Shown: in pieces, positions 8,482-16,685 of the stretch
How the letters are laid out: each line of letters opens with the position of its first letter
How positions within the stretch are numbered: the stretch's first letter is position 1
Assembly (NCBI RefSeq): GCF_024345975.1
Contig: NZ_JAGQCD010000003.1
Span: 1 to 64,000, forward strand
Source of the DNA: Cyanobium sp. Cruz-8D1
Lineage (GTDB): Bacteria; Cyanobacteriota; Cyanobacteriia; PCC-6307; Cyanobiaceae
DNA: 64,000 nt
Direction of reading: 5' to 3'
The notes under the pieces: generated by a model
What the model saw: the letters and a program-made list of their open reading frames with translations, nothing else
The model's database searches: none
Told to the model about the DNA's origin: nothing
Position numbers and translations under genes: made by a program

Positions 8482-9138
8482 ATGACGGTCGCCATCGCTC
8501 GGCCCCTGCGAACTCCCGCCTGCCGCGCTGCGGCAATGGGCCAGCTGGATCTTCCGCTGCGGCCCCCGGTGGTGGCGACGTGCCTGCCTCGGCCCAGCAG
8601 TGCTCAGCGAGTGCGAATCGGTCATCGACCGAGTCCGCGACTTCGGCACCAGGGCGATGCCGTCCAGCTGGTGATCGCCTTCCCGGCCAAGCCGCGGCGG
8701 CATCGACCGGTGAACCCCCATGCCACCGCCAATGCTCTGGCTCTGCAGCACCGAGACATTGCCGCCACCGTGGCGGGCAACATCTCCCGCCGCACCGGCC
8801 ACCCGAAGGAAGATCTGGAGCAGATCGCCATGCTCGGCATCATCCAAGCCGCCCGTCGTTATTCACCGGAGCGGGGATCCTTTCGGCCCTATGCGCGCAC
8901 TTATGCCAACGGGGAGGTGTATCACTACCTCCGGGACAAGGGATTCCTGATCAAGGTGCCGGCCTCTTGGCGGGAGCTGCATGCGCGGGGGCAGAAGTTG
9001 CTCAGGCTGGGGATGGCATCTGCAGAGGCTCCAGAGCGGTTGGGGGTCAGCGCGGAGAGGTGGAGGGAGATTGTGGCGGCATGCAGTCAGCGGGTGGTCG
9101 CGCTTGATGTGGCTGGGGAGGAGAACGAGTCTGCGTGA
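8482..9138 (+). CDS. Sigma-70-like RNA polymerase factor (region 2 type)
   Basis: A 218-residue protein. The first 75 residues are basic and poorly structured. From about 85 it has sigma region 2: NPHATANALALQHRDIAATV, then HPKEDLEQIAMLGIIQAARRY and GSFRPYARTYANGEVYHYLRDK. This part binds core polymerase and the -10 element. A short region-3/4-like tail follows, but no clear region 4. It begins 4 bp after the large terminase stop, so it is expressed with the packaging genes and could switch on late genes (inference). A start inside the basic N-terminus is possible. Confidence 0.75.
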   Translation: MTVAIARPLRTPACRAAAMGQLDLPLRPPVVATCLPRPSSAQRVRIGHRPSPRLRHQGDAVQLVIAFPAKPRRHRPVNPHATANALALQHRDIAATVAGNISRRTGHPKEDLEQIAMLGIIQAARRYSPERGSFRPYARTYANGEVYHYLRDKGFLIKVPASWRELHARGQKLLRLGMASAEAPERLGVSAERWREIVAACSQRVVALDVAGEENESA

Positions 9139-9315
9139 TCTGGCCGCTTTGCGAAGGCGGCATCTGCTCCAAACCAGCTTTGTTTGCTTCAGCGACACTC
9201 GCTGCTAGTTCTTTGGCAAAAACAGCGGATTCAACTTGTCAGATCCAGCAGGAACGCTCCGGTTTAGCGGCGGCGCGCAGCCTTGACCCCTGGAACCGGT
9301 TGCTGGGCTACCTTG
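9139..9315. other. Boundary between packaging operon and AT-rich cassette; no gene seen
   Basis: This 177-bp gap separates the convergent ends of the sigma-like gene and the membrane-protein gene. I see no convincing gene or strong terminator. Base composition falls sharply just right of it, from about 65 % GC to near 42 %, which marks the edge of the inserted cassette. Confidence 0.4.
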
Positions 9316-9918
9316 TCACGCTTGCTGGGATGCAAGATAAGCCGTCGAGCTAGAGCACCAAAATGACACTATTAAGCCGAGAGTAAAAACTAAGATTGAT
9401 AGCGTAATTGCTGTCTTTGCGCCTTTAAGGCAATCAGCATAGAAGTCGGCCCTGCAGCACAAATCTGTAACCACATCACGAAACTCTTTTTGAGCCCTGT
9501 AGTCGAAGGAATTTGGATTAAAGCCAATACCTAAGTCCAGAACTTTGGAAGTTGATATGGATAAAGGCTGCAAAGAGAGAAGAATGCCAAAGATGGTAAT
9601 TGCAAAGGCCGCAAGGAGAACGCCCTTTGGATATTGAGACGAAATGATGCCAGCAAGGCTATAGAAGCCTGCTAAGATGGACTGCAGAGACAACAAGCCG
9701 CTAAGTTTTGATTGAAGCAATGCAATTCGCTGATTAGCTTGATCATGCATGAAAATGGCGACGTCCCAAGAGCTAAATTTATTGGCATAGAGCCTGTCAT
9801 TATCATACCTGCATTTCTTTACCTCTGACATTGTAAGCTTCGGTTCTACCGGAAACATAAAAATAGAGAGAATAATAAAAACCGCAACGTCTGATAATCT
9901 GGTGATAAATTTATTCAT
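9316..9918 (-). CDS. Four-helix membrane protein of the graspetide-like cassette
   Basis: A 200-residue membrane protein. Hydrophobic segments lie at about 10-24, 74-92, 98-118 and 166-187; the loop between the last two carries acidic and basic residues and CC. It follows the ATP-grasp gene with an ATGA overlap, so it is made together with it. The helical hairpin followed by a cytoplasmic stretch and a last helix is reminiscent of SLATT-type pore or effector proteins, but I cannot claim membership. Export, immunity or effector roles are all open. Base composition is AT-rich, unlike the phage genes around it. Confidence 0.65.
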   Translation of the reverse strand: MNKFITRLSDVAVFIILSIFMFPVEPKLTMSEVKKCRYDNDRLYANKFSSWDVAIFMHDQANQRIALLQSKLSGLLSLQSILAGFYSLAGIISSQYPKGVLLAAFAITIFGILLSLQPLSISTSKVLDLGIGFNPNSFDYRAQKEFRDVVTDLCCRADFYADCLKGAKTAITLSILVFTLGLIVSFWCSSSTAYLASQQA

Positions 9919-10808
9919 TGTCCAGATCTCAGATTCTCAAAGAAAAAGTCAGATACTCTATATTTGACAAATTCATCCATCCATACCCACTGTCCATTCG
10001 CATTATTCTCCAGGAAAAACCACGATCCATCTTTGTCCACAACAAAATCTGATGTACAAAACCTTAGCTTAGCCCTTTTCATGAGACTATGATATCCATC
10101 GAGAATACAAGCAGGCGGAACAATAACTTTGTAATCTATGCCTTTCATTTCATCCCTTCTGACGTCTAGTGATCCACCGTATAATCCAATGAATATAGAC
10201 TGACCGTTGAGAAAAACAGTTCTTACATCATAAGACTTATCTATCTTTTTTTGGATTAATGATGGGCATAAGCTGATTAGAGATAGGTCAACATCTGTTC
10301 TCTCCAGCTTGTTTGTGTAAATGTGATATATGCCACCTTTGTGCTTGATGTAGCCACAGTCTATTGGTTTTACGATGCAGTCCCAATCGTGCTCCACGAG
10401 GAAGCTTGTCGCCCTATTGACTTCATTCGTAATAATCCACTCAGGAGTACGGAGGCCACACTCATCTGCTGTCATTAATTGGTGGGCTTTCTTGTCAGCC
10501 AGCCAATTACATGTTGGGAAGTTCATCCACTTTTCGAATGGCACCTGCAACATAAGATTCCAAAGAGCTTCTTCGAGCTCAGCAGACTTAAGCCTCTCGC
10601 CAACCGTGACAGGAGATGCTTTATTTTCAAAAGGTCTTCTATACCAAATTATATCAATATTTGAAAAAATGGGAACAATATCGCTTCCAATCGTGAACAG
10701 ATGCTCGACGTCTGTATTTACTTGCTGGCAAGAAAGCCAGCTAGGCGCTCGCTCGATAATATAGGCAGCAGTAGCATCGGAGGAATTGCTCCAAATAACA
10801 AGGTTCAT
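9915..10808 (-). CDS. ATP-grasp peptide ligase, MvdC/MvdD-like (graspetide synthetase)
   Basis: A 297-residue ATP-grasp protein. Typical marks are IIWYRRPFE (about 54-61), NWLADKKAHQL (101-111), GLRTPEWIITN (118-128), CIVKPID (about 144-150) and the Mg/ATP-binding end FFLENNANGQWVWMDE (about 265-280). The NANGQW(V/L)W signature is characteristic of MvdC/MvdD-like ligases that make side-chain ester or amide rings in graspetides such as microviridins. It overlaps both neighbours by ATGA: the small precursor-like gene before it and the membrane gene after it. The cassette is AT-rich and inserted between terminase and portal, in opposite direction. Confidence 0.85.
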   Translation of the reverse strand: MNLVIWSNSSDATAAYIIERAPSWLSCQQVNTDVEHLFTIGSDIVPIFSNIDIIWYRRPFENKASPVTVGERLKSAELEEALWNLMLQVPFEKWMNFPTCNWLADKKAHQLMTADECGLRTPEWIITNEVNRATSFLVEHDWDCIVKPIDCGYIKHKGGIYHIYTNKLERTDVDLSLISLCPSLIQKKIDKSYDVRTVFLNGQSIFIGLYGGSLDVRRDEMKGIDYKVIVPPACILDGYHSLMKRAKLRFCTSDFVVDKDGSWFFLENNANGQWVWMDEFVKYRVSDFFFENLRSGQ

Positions 10809-11113
10809 GGAAGGCCTAGCTTGACGAGCGACCTATCAGGATGCTCTTTGGCAACTTCTGTTATCGTCTTTGTGGAGCGAGATGGCTTGGTTTTTATGCT
10901 TAAAATATGTGTATCGGGAGATTCGCGATCTTGGCGCGTTTGAGTCTGCGTTTCACTTGAAGACGAACAAGATCTTGGCATTTTCTCTAAATAGCATTCA
11001 AGCAAGCATGTGGGAGCCGGAAGCGCTTCAGGCTTAGTGTTATCCGTGAAACGCTGCCCTGTTAAATTGTTCACGAAACTCTCCAAGAAATAGAGTGATT
11101 TTATTCTGTTCAT
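10805..11113 (-). CDS. Candidate graspetide precursor peptide
   Basis: A 102-residue peptide, start MNRIKSLYFLESFVNNLTGQ. An aromatic leader block (LYFLESFV) recalls the PFFARFL-type helix that ATP-grasp ligases bind in microviridin leaders. The C-terminal third is rich in Thr, Ser, Lys, Asp and Glu (TKPSRSTKTITEVAKEHPDR), the residues joined in graspetide cores. It overlaps the ligase by ATGA. The start is not certain: no good ribosome site is visible and the frame stays open upstream to 11323, but sequence before 11113 looks non-coding. Precursor status rests on position and composition. Confidence 0.6.
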   Translation of the reverse strand: MNRIKSLYFLESFVNNLTGQRFTDNTKPEALPAPTCLLECYLEKMPRSCSSSSETQTQTRQDRESPDTHILSIKTKPSRSTKTITEVAKEHPDRSLVKLGLP

Positions 11114-11167
11114 AGCACACGGCTGCAAAGCATGACAATGCCTCAGGCCAGTCCAGCTACTTCTTCT

Positions 11168-11313
11168 CGGGTTCTCTGAACTACGGAACCCATACTGCCC
11201 TTTCCCGAGAACCATCTCGGGCCTCTCATGAGTGGAATCTGAGATCCCGACACACACATGGGCTTCGCTGTCAACTCTTCCAGATGTAGCCATGGTTCGC
11301 GGGTCCGAGAACC
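11168..11313. repeat. Three CCGAGAACC-type repeats between cassette and portal gene
   Basis: The gap 11114-11392 has no gene. It holds CGGGTTCTC at 11168-11176 (inverse), CCCGAGAACC at 11204-11213 and CCGAGAACC at 11305-11313. They lie between the divergent precursor gene and portal gene, so they could be operators for either side. No promoter consensus is clear. Confidence 0.4.
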
Positions 11314-11392
11314 AGCTGATCACAGAACCACGCAGGACTCGACTGCTCTGTAGAGCCCCGCTGGCAAGAGCAAGCAGTCACGCCCAGCACCT

Positions 11393-12988
11393 GTGCTCTC
11401 AGCCGCCCAGTCGGAAGCTGCTCAAGCCCAAGCCTTCTGGGCCCAGCACACCACCCTGATCGCTCTGCAGCCCTCCCTGCAGATCACCGCCGACTGCTGG
11501 GCCCTGCTTGCTGCCCCTGACGGCACCAGCCGCAAGGAGCACTACCTCCCCAAGGGGGAGCGGGAACCGGATACCGCCTACCGCAAGCGCCTCGATGCAG
11601 CCCGTCCATCAGGCTTCTTCCGCGATGCGTTGCGCACCTACGCCGGTATGCTCAGCCGGGGTAGCTGGATCTGCCTCCCGGCCAGCCTGAGCTCGGTGCT
11701 CACCGACGTGGACGGTCGGGGCACGGACCTGGGTGTCTTCCTCGCTGCTGCCGACCTGCTGGTGCTGCGGGACGGGGCTGCCCTGGTGCTGGTGCTCCCC
11801 CCCGAGCACAGCTGGCCCAGCGAGGGCGACCGGCAGGAGGCCCTGCGCCGTGGGGATCGGCTGTCCCTCCCCCGGCTGCAGTTGGTGCCTCGCTCCAACT
11901 GCCTGAACTGGGAGCTGCCGGTCTCCTACGGGTTGCCGGGACGGATCATCTGGCGTGAGCCTGTGAACCGGCCCATCAGCGCGGAGCCCTCTGGAGCCGA
12001 GGGGGCAGTCACCGAGCAGATCAACGCCCTACTAGGCGATGCCGATGCTCCAGACCGTTGGCACTACCGCAGCCTGCAGCTGCTCACTGCTGGCGACGCT
12101 GTCACCGGGCTGCAGCTGGCCCATCACCCTGTCTGCGCTGACCCCCAGGCCGCCAGCGGCTGGCGCTGCGACGAGCCGGTGGTCACGACCTATGAGGGGA
12201 TCCATAGGCTGCCGGCCTGCTGGTACACCTCCGATGGCTCTGCCTTCGGGGAGGGGGACCTGCCGCACTTGGGCCTGGCGCACCAGTACCTGAACCACTT
12301 CCGCTGCAAGAGCGAGTACGAGGAGCTGCTCTCCCGCACTGCCCTGCCGGTGGGGGTGCGCAAGGGGATGGTGGACGCCATGGGCAACAGCCAGGCCGGC
12401 CCGGTGGTGCTGGGCCCGAACACCTGCATGGATTTGCCCTCGGATGCGTCCTTCGAGTTCGTGGAGATCAGAGCGCGGTCCCTTGCCGAGCACCGGGCCT
12501 GGCTACAGATTCTCGACGACACCATGCGCCGCGATGCCCTGATCCCCTCTCAGAACCGAGGTGCTGCCCGCACCGAGATGGAGATCAGTCTGACGGCCTC
12601 GCAGAGCTACGCGCTGCTGCAGGCGATGGCGATCCAGAAGGCTTCGCTGTTCTCCACGCTCCTCCAGCACTGGTGTGCCCTGACCGGTGAACCCCTCGAT
12701 CCAGGCGCCGGCCTGCAGGTGACGGTGAGCCCCCTCACCCCACCGAACCAGCCCCAGCCCCAGGTGAAGGAGTGGATCGAGCTCTTCGACAAGGGGGTGA
12801 TCAGCCGGGAGGAGCTGCGCCACCAGCTGGCCCTGGCCACGGCCAACGCCATCAGCAGTCCGACGCTGGATGACAGCCCGGCCACCAGGGCGGGGGAGGG
12901 GAGCAACACCCCAGATCCCAGCTTTCCCGTGAGTTCGGCCCCGGTGCCCCTCAGGCAAGAGGAGTCAGCCGCGCCCTCCGCTGCATGA
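11393..12988 (+). CDS. Phage portal protein, DUF4055-like
   Basis: A 531-residue protein with the DUF4055 opening: HTTLIALQPSLQITADCW, then KGEREPDTAYRKRLDAARPS and FFRDALRTYAGMLSR. Its size and place after the terminase fit a portal, the dodecameric ring through which DNA enters the head. The start codon is GTG at 11393; no better ATG lies nearby. The C-terminal 60 residues are low-complexity and end in an ATGA overlap with the next gene. Confidence 0.75.
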   Translation: MLSAAQSEAAQAQAFWAQHTTLIALQPSLQITADCWALLAAPDGTSRKEHYLPKGEREPDTAYRKRLDAARPSGFFRDALRTYAGMLSRGSWICLPASLSSVLTDVDGRGTDLGVFLAAADLLVLRDGAALVLVLPPEHSWPSEGDRQEALRRGDRLSLPRLQLVPRSNCLNWELPVSYGLPGRIIWREPVNRPISAEPSGAEGAVTEQINALLGDADAPDRWHYRSLQLLTAGDAVTGLQLAHHPVCADPQAASGWRCDEPVVTTYEGIHRLPACWYTSDGSAFGEGDLPHLGLAHQYLNHFRCKSEYEELLSRTALPVGVRKGMVDAMGNSQAGPVVLGPNTCMDLPSDASFEFVEIRARSLAEHRAWLQILDDTMRRDALIPSQNRGAARTEMEISLTASQSYALLQAMAIQKASLFSTLLQHWCALTGEPLDPGAGLQVTVSPLTPPNQPQPQVKEWIELFDKGVISREELRHQLALATANAISSPTLDDSPATRAGEGSNTPDPSFPVSSAPVPLRQEESAAPSAA

Positions 12989-13503
12989 GCCAGACCCCGA
13001 CCGACTCGCCCTACCGCTGGCGGGCTGCTGACCTGGAGGGGATTCGTGTCGCCCTCTCGATCCCGGCCCGCCTGCCCGCGATCCGCGCCATCAACGACGC
13101 GATGGCGGATCTCGAGCAGCTCTACCCCGATGCCATCCCCACAGCCCGACGGGAGCTGGATGCCATCGCCGCCATCGACACCGAGCTGGCGGGGCTGGGG
13201 CCAGATCAACTCCAGGCGCCGATCGAGAGCCGCCGCAAGGCCGTCAGCCCAGATGCCCTGCCGGAGGACGGCACCCTGCCGGTCAAGAAGGCGGATGTGA
13301 TCGAGTACGACACCGAGCTGCTGCGGGAGGAGACGATCACCCGCTACGGCGAGGGTCTCTCGATCGAGCAGGCGCTGCGCCGCCAGCGGGGCAGCCATGC
13401 CCAGGCCCTGCTGCTGATGCTCCCCACCCTGGCGAACTGGAGCCGCGATTCGCAGCTGAGCGGCAACGGCGGTGCTTTTACCGCAGCGCTGGAGCGGGGC
13501 TGA
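12985..13503 (+). CDS. Hypothetical head-module protein
   Basis: A 172-residue soluble, acidic protein starting MSQTPTDSPYRWRAADLEGI. It overlaps the portal gene by ATGA and ends 3 bp before the next gene, so it is clearly part of the same operon. The middle is helical (DLEQLYPDAIPTARRELDAI); the C-terminus has ERYGEGLSIEQALRRQRG-like helical sequence. A head-completion or chaperone role would fit the position, but I recognise no family. Confidence 0.6.
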   Translation: MSQTPTDSPYRWRAADLEGIRVALSIPARLPAIRAINDAMADLEQLYPDAIPTARRELDAIAAIDTELAGLGPDQLQAPIESRRKAVSPDALPEDGTLPVKKADVIEYDTELLREETITRYGEGLSIEQALRRQRGSHAQALLLMLPTLANWSRDSQLSGNGGAFTAALERG

Positions 13504-13506
13504 GCC

Positions 13507-14415
13507 ATGACCAGCAGTCCCGCCCATGGGGCGTTGCCTCCGTCGGCGCTGCAGCCCTACGCCAACGCCCGCATCCTGCTGTTCTCCAACGCCATCGCTG
13601 GCGTGCTGGATTCCGAGCGCACCGGCCGCTTCCTGTTCGAGGGGTTTCTCAAGCGCCTGCGGGGGATCTCCAGCAAGGAGAACGCCCCGGGGCTGGACAC
13701 AGGGGACTTCACCTACGAGGGCTACCTCACCCGCGGGGCGGTGCTGCCGCTGACACCGTCCCAACCCTGGGACTGGTTGGCCACGGACATCGCCTGGAGC
13801 ACCAGCGGCATCCGACCGGTGTCTGCCACCACACCGGCGCTGCTCACCCCCTGTTTCGGGGCTGTCTGGTTGGGTCCGCTTGCCGAGCTCACCCCAGCGG
13901 GGGTGCTGCCGTCGCCAAGCCGCGGCCAGTTCGCGGCGTTCTCGGTGACTGAATTCGGTGGCATCTACGGCGCCGGTGGCATCGGCTCCTTGACCCAGCC
14001 GTTGCTGGGCGAACGGATCCAATCGGCGCTCAAGCCCAACCGGGTGGTGGTTGTCAGCACCGGCGACAGCCTCAACGTGCTGGCGGAGCGCCACGGCACC
14101 ACCGTCACCACCCTGCGCGGCCTGAACCCCACCATCACTGCTCGGCCATCGGATCAACTGCCGCTGGGGAGCTGGCTGTTTCTGCCCAAGCGCCGCGCCG
14201 CGACCAACGCCGACACCAGCACCACCAGCCTGCCGGCTGGCTTCTACACGCCCGAAACCCTGGCCACTTACCTGGGGGTGTCGCTCTCCACCATCTACAG
14301 CTGGAACTCCAGCGGCTACGGCCCTCCCTTCGTGAAGCTGGGCAACCTCGTCCGCTACACCTACGAGGACGTGGAGCTCTGGCTGGCCAGGCAACTGGAG
14401 CTCTCGCGGGGCTGA
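13507..14415 (+). CDS. Virion-operon protein with LysM domain and C-terminal helix-turn-helix
   Basis: A 302-residue protein. Residues 1-170 are of unknown type (RILLFSNAIAGVLDSERTGR). Residues about 178-226 form a LysM domain (STGDSLNVLAERHGTTVTTL, then RGLNP and LGSWLFLP). Residues about 250-300 are a MerR/excisionase-type helix-turn-helix (YTPETLATYLGVSLSTIYSW and VKLGNLVRYTYEDVELWL). LysM normally binds peptidoglycan or stabilises phage tail/head parts, whereas this helix-turn-helix binds DNA, so the fusion is odd. It sits between portal and scaffold. A DNA-anchoring or attachment-regulating virion protein is possible. Confidence 0.7.
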   Translation: MTSSPAHGALPPSALQPYANARILLFSNAIAGVLDSERTGRFLFEGFLKRLRGISSKENAPGLDTGDFTYEGYLTRGAVLPLTPSQPWDWLATDIAWSTSGIRPVSATTPALLTPCFGAVWLGPLAELTPAGVLPSPSRGQFAAFSVTEFGGIYGAGGIGSLTQPLLGERIQSALKPNRVVVVSTGDSLNVLAERHGTTVTTLRGLNPTITARPSDQLPLGSWLFLPKRRAATNADTSTTSLPAGFYTPETLATYLGVSLSTIYSWNSSGYGPPFVKLGNLVRYTYEDVELWLARQLELSRG

Positions 14416-14440
14416 CTAACTGCTCAGAAGGAAAGAGGCC

Positions 14441-14611
14441 CTACTTCTTGGCCCCTTCGGTGTTGGTGTCGCTGCTGTTCTGGTGGCCGTTCAGGTGTTT
14501 CTCGCAGGCCATGGCACCGCTGCCTCCCAGCACTGCCGCGGCGAGCAACGCAATCGAGAGCAGGCGCTTCACGGGGGGCAGGCATCTGAGGTTGACCGTA
14601 GGCAGCTCCAC
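14441..14611 (-). CDS. Small secreted protein candidate
   Basis: A short minus-strand frame (56 residues, GTG start at 14611) encodes a clean Sec signal peptide: basic KR, then LLSIALLAAAVLGGSGAMA, followed by CEKHLNGHQNSSDTNTEG. Cleavage could be at AMA|C; a lipoprotein box is imperfect. It lies in the 300-bp gap between two virion genes, in opposite direction. Real or not is uncertain; the signal-peptide shape is the main support. Confidence 0.4.
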   Translation of the reverse strand: MELPTVNLRCLPPVKRLLSIALLAAAVLGGSGAMACEKHLNGHQNSSDTNTEGAKK

Positions 14612-14717
14612 GGCTTCCGCTCTCTCTCCGCTGTCGTCTCCTCACAGATCGATGGCTGGCAATAGCTGGAGAGCACAGCCCGGACGGGGTGCTCCTCCAC
14701 GACAGCCGCGATGGGTC

Positions 14718-15614
14718 ATGGCCACTGCCACTGCTTCTTCCACCTCCAGCACCACCGCCACCAGCGGCCAGGGCGCTGACGACAATTACGCCGCCACGGG
14801 CCAGCCCGGTGAGGCCACGACAGCCGGAGGCCCCTCGGGCGATCCCAACGGCATCGGCGGCCAGGGCGGCACTGCTGCCAGCGGCGGCGACAACTCCGGC
14901 GCTGCTCAAACCGAAGGCGGTGCTCCCCTCACTGACGAAAGCCGCCTCACCGAGCCCCTGCGGGCCGAGCGGCGCAAGAGCAACCAGCTCGAGAAAGAGA
15001 TCCGCACCCTCCGCCAGCAGCTGAACCGCTTCTCAGAGATCAATCCCGAGGAGTACGCCCGCCTGCAGGAAGCCGAACGGCAGAAGCAGATCCTCGAGCA
15101 GCAGATGGAGCTGCGCGAGCGCCAAATGGAGGAGGCCTCCGCCCAGAAGGTGGCCGCTGTCGCCGCTGAGCGCGACGAGGCCAAGCAGCAGATCCTCCAG
15201 CTCCGCAAGGACCGTCTGCTGGAGCGTGCCTTCTCCCAGGCCGAGGGCCGCACCGGCGGCGACACCCGCGGCACATTCTTCGACATCTTCAAGGGGCAGC
15301 TGGGCACCTGCTTCCGTCTCAGCACCGGTGGGGACGGCAAGGACGTGCTCGAACCGCTCGACTCCCAGGGCAAGCCCCTGCTCGGCGATGACGGGCGGCC
15401 GATGACGACCACGGAGTTCCTCGATCAGATGCGCGTGCATCCCGTCTACGGCTTCCTGTTCCAGCAGCGCGGCCCGGCCGGCATGCAGGCCGCTGGAGCA
15501 CTGACGGCATCAGGCATCGGCAGCAACGGCGAGCCGATCAATCCGCAGGCCATGTCGGCATCGGAGCTCTACCGGGCGTCTTTTGCGGTCAGTGGTCGCG
15601 GGGCTCGTCGCTGA
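14718..15614 (+). CDS. Probable scaffold protein
   Basis: A 298-residue protein. The first 75 residues are low-complexity Gly/Thr/Ser/Ala. Residues about 75-160 form a long charged coiled coil (LRAERRKSNQLEKEIRTLRQ and QKQILEQQMELRERQMEEAS). The last 130 residues are globular (FFDIFKGQLGTCFRL). This shape and the place before the capsid gene fit an internal scaffold that guides head assembly. ATG 14718 is chosen since upstream in-frame sequence overlaps the small secreted frame and looks non-coding. Confidence 0.65.
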   Translation: MATATASSTSSTTATSGQGADDNYAATGQPGEATTAGGPSGDPNGIGGQGGTAASGGDNSGAAQTEGGAPLTDESRLTEPLRAERRKSNQLEKEIRTLRQQLNRFSEINPEEYARLQEAERQKQILEQQMELRERQMEEASAQKVAAVAAERDEAKQQILQLRKDRLLERAFSQAEGRTGGDTRGTFFDIFKGQLGTCFRLSTGGDGKDVLEPLDSQGKPLLGDDGRPMTTTEFLDQMRVHPVYGFLFQQRGPAGMQAAGALTASGIGSNGEPINPQAMSASELYRASFAVSGRGARR

Positions 15615-15630
15615 GGCCTCTGCTCACCCA

Positions 15631-16017
15631 ATGGCACGGCGACCCCGCAGCTTCTACGCATCCCTCTCCTTCCGGCCGCCCGAGCCGGTGGCTGCAGCAG
15701 CCCGCCGTGCCCTGGAGCGCCGGGCCCAGCAGCCACCCTCCAACCGGGGCATGACGCCAGTAGGCCTGGCGCGAGCCCGGCAGCTGCTCAACCGCCAGCA
15801 GCTCTCGCCCACCACCATCGATCGCATGGTGAGCTATTTCGCTCGCCACGAGGTCGACAAGCTGGGCTCCAGCTGGGATGCCTACGGCAAGGGCCGCCAG
15901 GCCTGGGATGGCTGGGGCGGTGACCCCGGCCGACGCTGGGCCACGGCTGTCGCCCGGCGGATGGATGCAGCAGAGCAAGCAGCTCAGCGCTCAACCAATC
16001 CACCCCGCCGCCGCTGA
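15631..16017 (+). CDS. Conserved phage head-region protein
   Basis: A 128-residue basic protein. It has GMTPVGLARARQLLNRQQLS, then RMVSYFARHEVDK and WDGWGGDPGRRWA. The HEVDK plus WGGD(A/P)GRRWA pattern is one I associate with many phage head proteins, where it occurs alone or fused to other head domains; its function is not known to me. It follows the scaffold by 16 bp. Confidence 0.65.
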   Translation: MARRPRSFYASLSFRPPEPVAAAARRALERRAQQPPSNRGMTPVGLARARQLLNRQQLSPTTIDRMVSYFARHEVDKLGSSWDAYGKGRQAWDGWGGDPGRRWATAVARRMDAAEQAAQRSTNPPRRR

Positions 16018-16391
16018 CGCGCGGGTCGATCAACCCGGCAACCGCCCGGAGCCTGGAAAACACAACCAGCCAAACGATCAACGGCTCAAAAGGGGAGAAA
16101 CTGACGCGAAAAAAATCGCGAATTCTCCTCATAATTTGCGTTTCAAAATCAGCTCCCTGCAGCTCCCTGTAGATCCCCGCAGATCGCCGTAGAAGAACGC
16201 AAACCTGGGGGTATTCCCCCTGTTTCCGGGAGCGGTGCAGCGTGCCTCGGAAATTTTTCAGGTTCTGGGAAATCCCCTTCTCAGGCCCTGCTGTCCTGAT
16301 CGGCTCCCGCGCCAGCCGCTGATCCTCCTCCACCGGTAGTGGAGACAGGGAGCTCGTGCCACCATTGGTAGTGGCAGCGGACCCTGCGCTG
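16018..16391. other. Non-coding gap with 10-bp tandem repeat and hairpins
   Basis: No gene seen. It holds four 10-bp units at 16151-16190 (AGCTCCCTGC, AGCTCCCTGT, AGATCCCCGC, AGATCGCCGT). There is a GCGA-A7-TCGC hairpin near 16109-16123 and GGGGG-TATT-CCCCC at about 16207-16220. The last may end transcription of the head genes; no T-run follows, so this is weak. Confidence 0.4.
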
Positions 16392-16685
16392 ATGACGGCC
16401 ACCACCTTCAACGTCCAGAACCTGCGGGGCCAGTCCCTGCTGTTTCGCTGTCTGGAGACGGGCTTCGTGACCACGGCACCAGCCCTCACCCGCTATCAGC
16501 AGGGCCGGGGCATCGACCCCAGCCGCCGCGAGTTGGTGGGTGAGCGACCCGAGCAGTGGTGCAGAAGTCGGCCGGTGACGATCTGCGAGCACTGCGGTGC
16601 GGCGATCAAGGGCAACCAGTGGACCGTCCGCCAACACCAGCAGAGCCAGCGCTGTAGAAGGTCGAGGACGCCGCTGCCGGTCTGA
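16392..16685 (+). CDS. Small protein with C-terminal C2H2-like zinc finger
   Basis: A 97-residue protein starting MTATTFNVQNLRGQSLLFRC. Near the C-terminus it has CEHCGAAIKGNQWTVRQHQQ then SQRC, a Cx2C...Hx4-5C zinc-finger pattern. The segment RYQQGRGIDPSRRELVGERP is basic. Its stop overlaps the start of the next gene by one base. A nucleic-acid-binding role is likely but unproven. Confidence 0.6.
   Translation: MTATTFNVQNLRGQSLLFRCLETGFVTTAPALTRYQQGRGIDPSRRELVGERPEQWCRSRPVTICEHCGAAIKGNQWTVRQHQQSQRCRRSRTPLPV

Noticed and set aside
12607-14394. 595-codon minus-strand frame across portal end and LysM gene
   Set aside because: Low-complexity His/Gln/Gly-rich translation with no domain; the three plus-strand genes there overlap properly and have recognisable folds.
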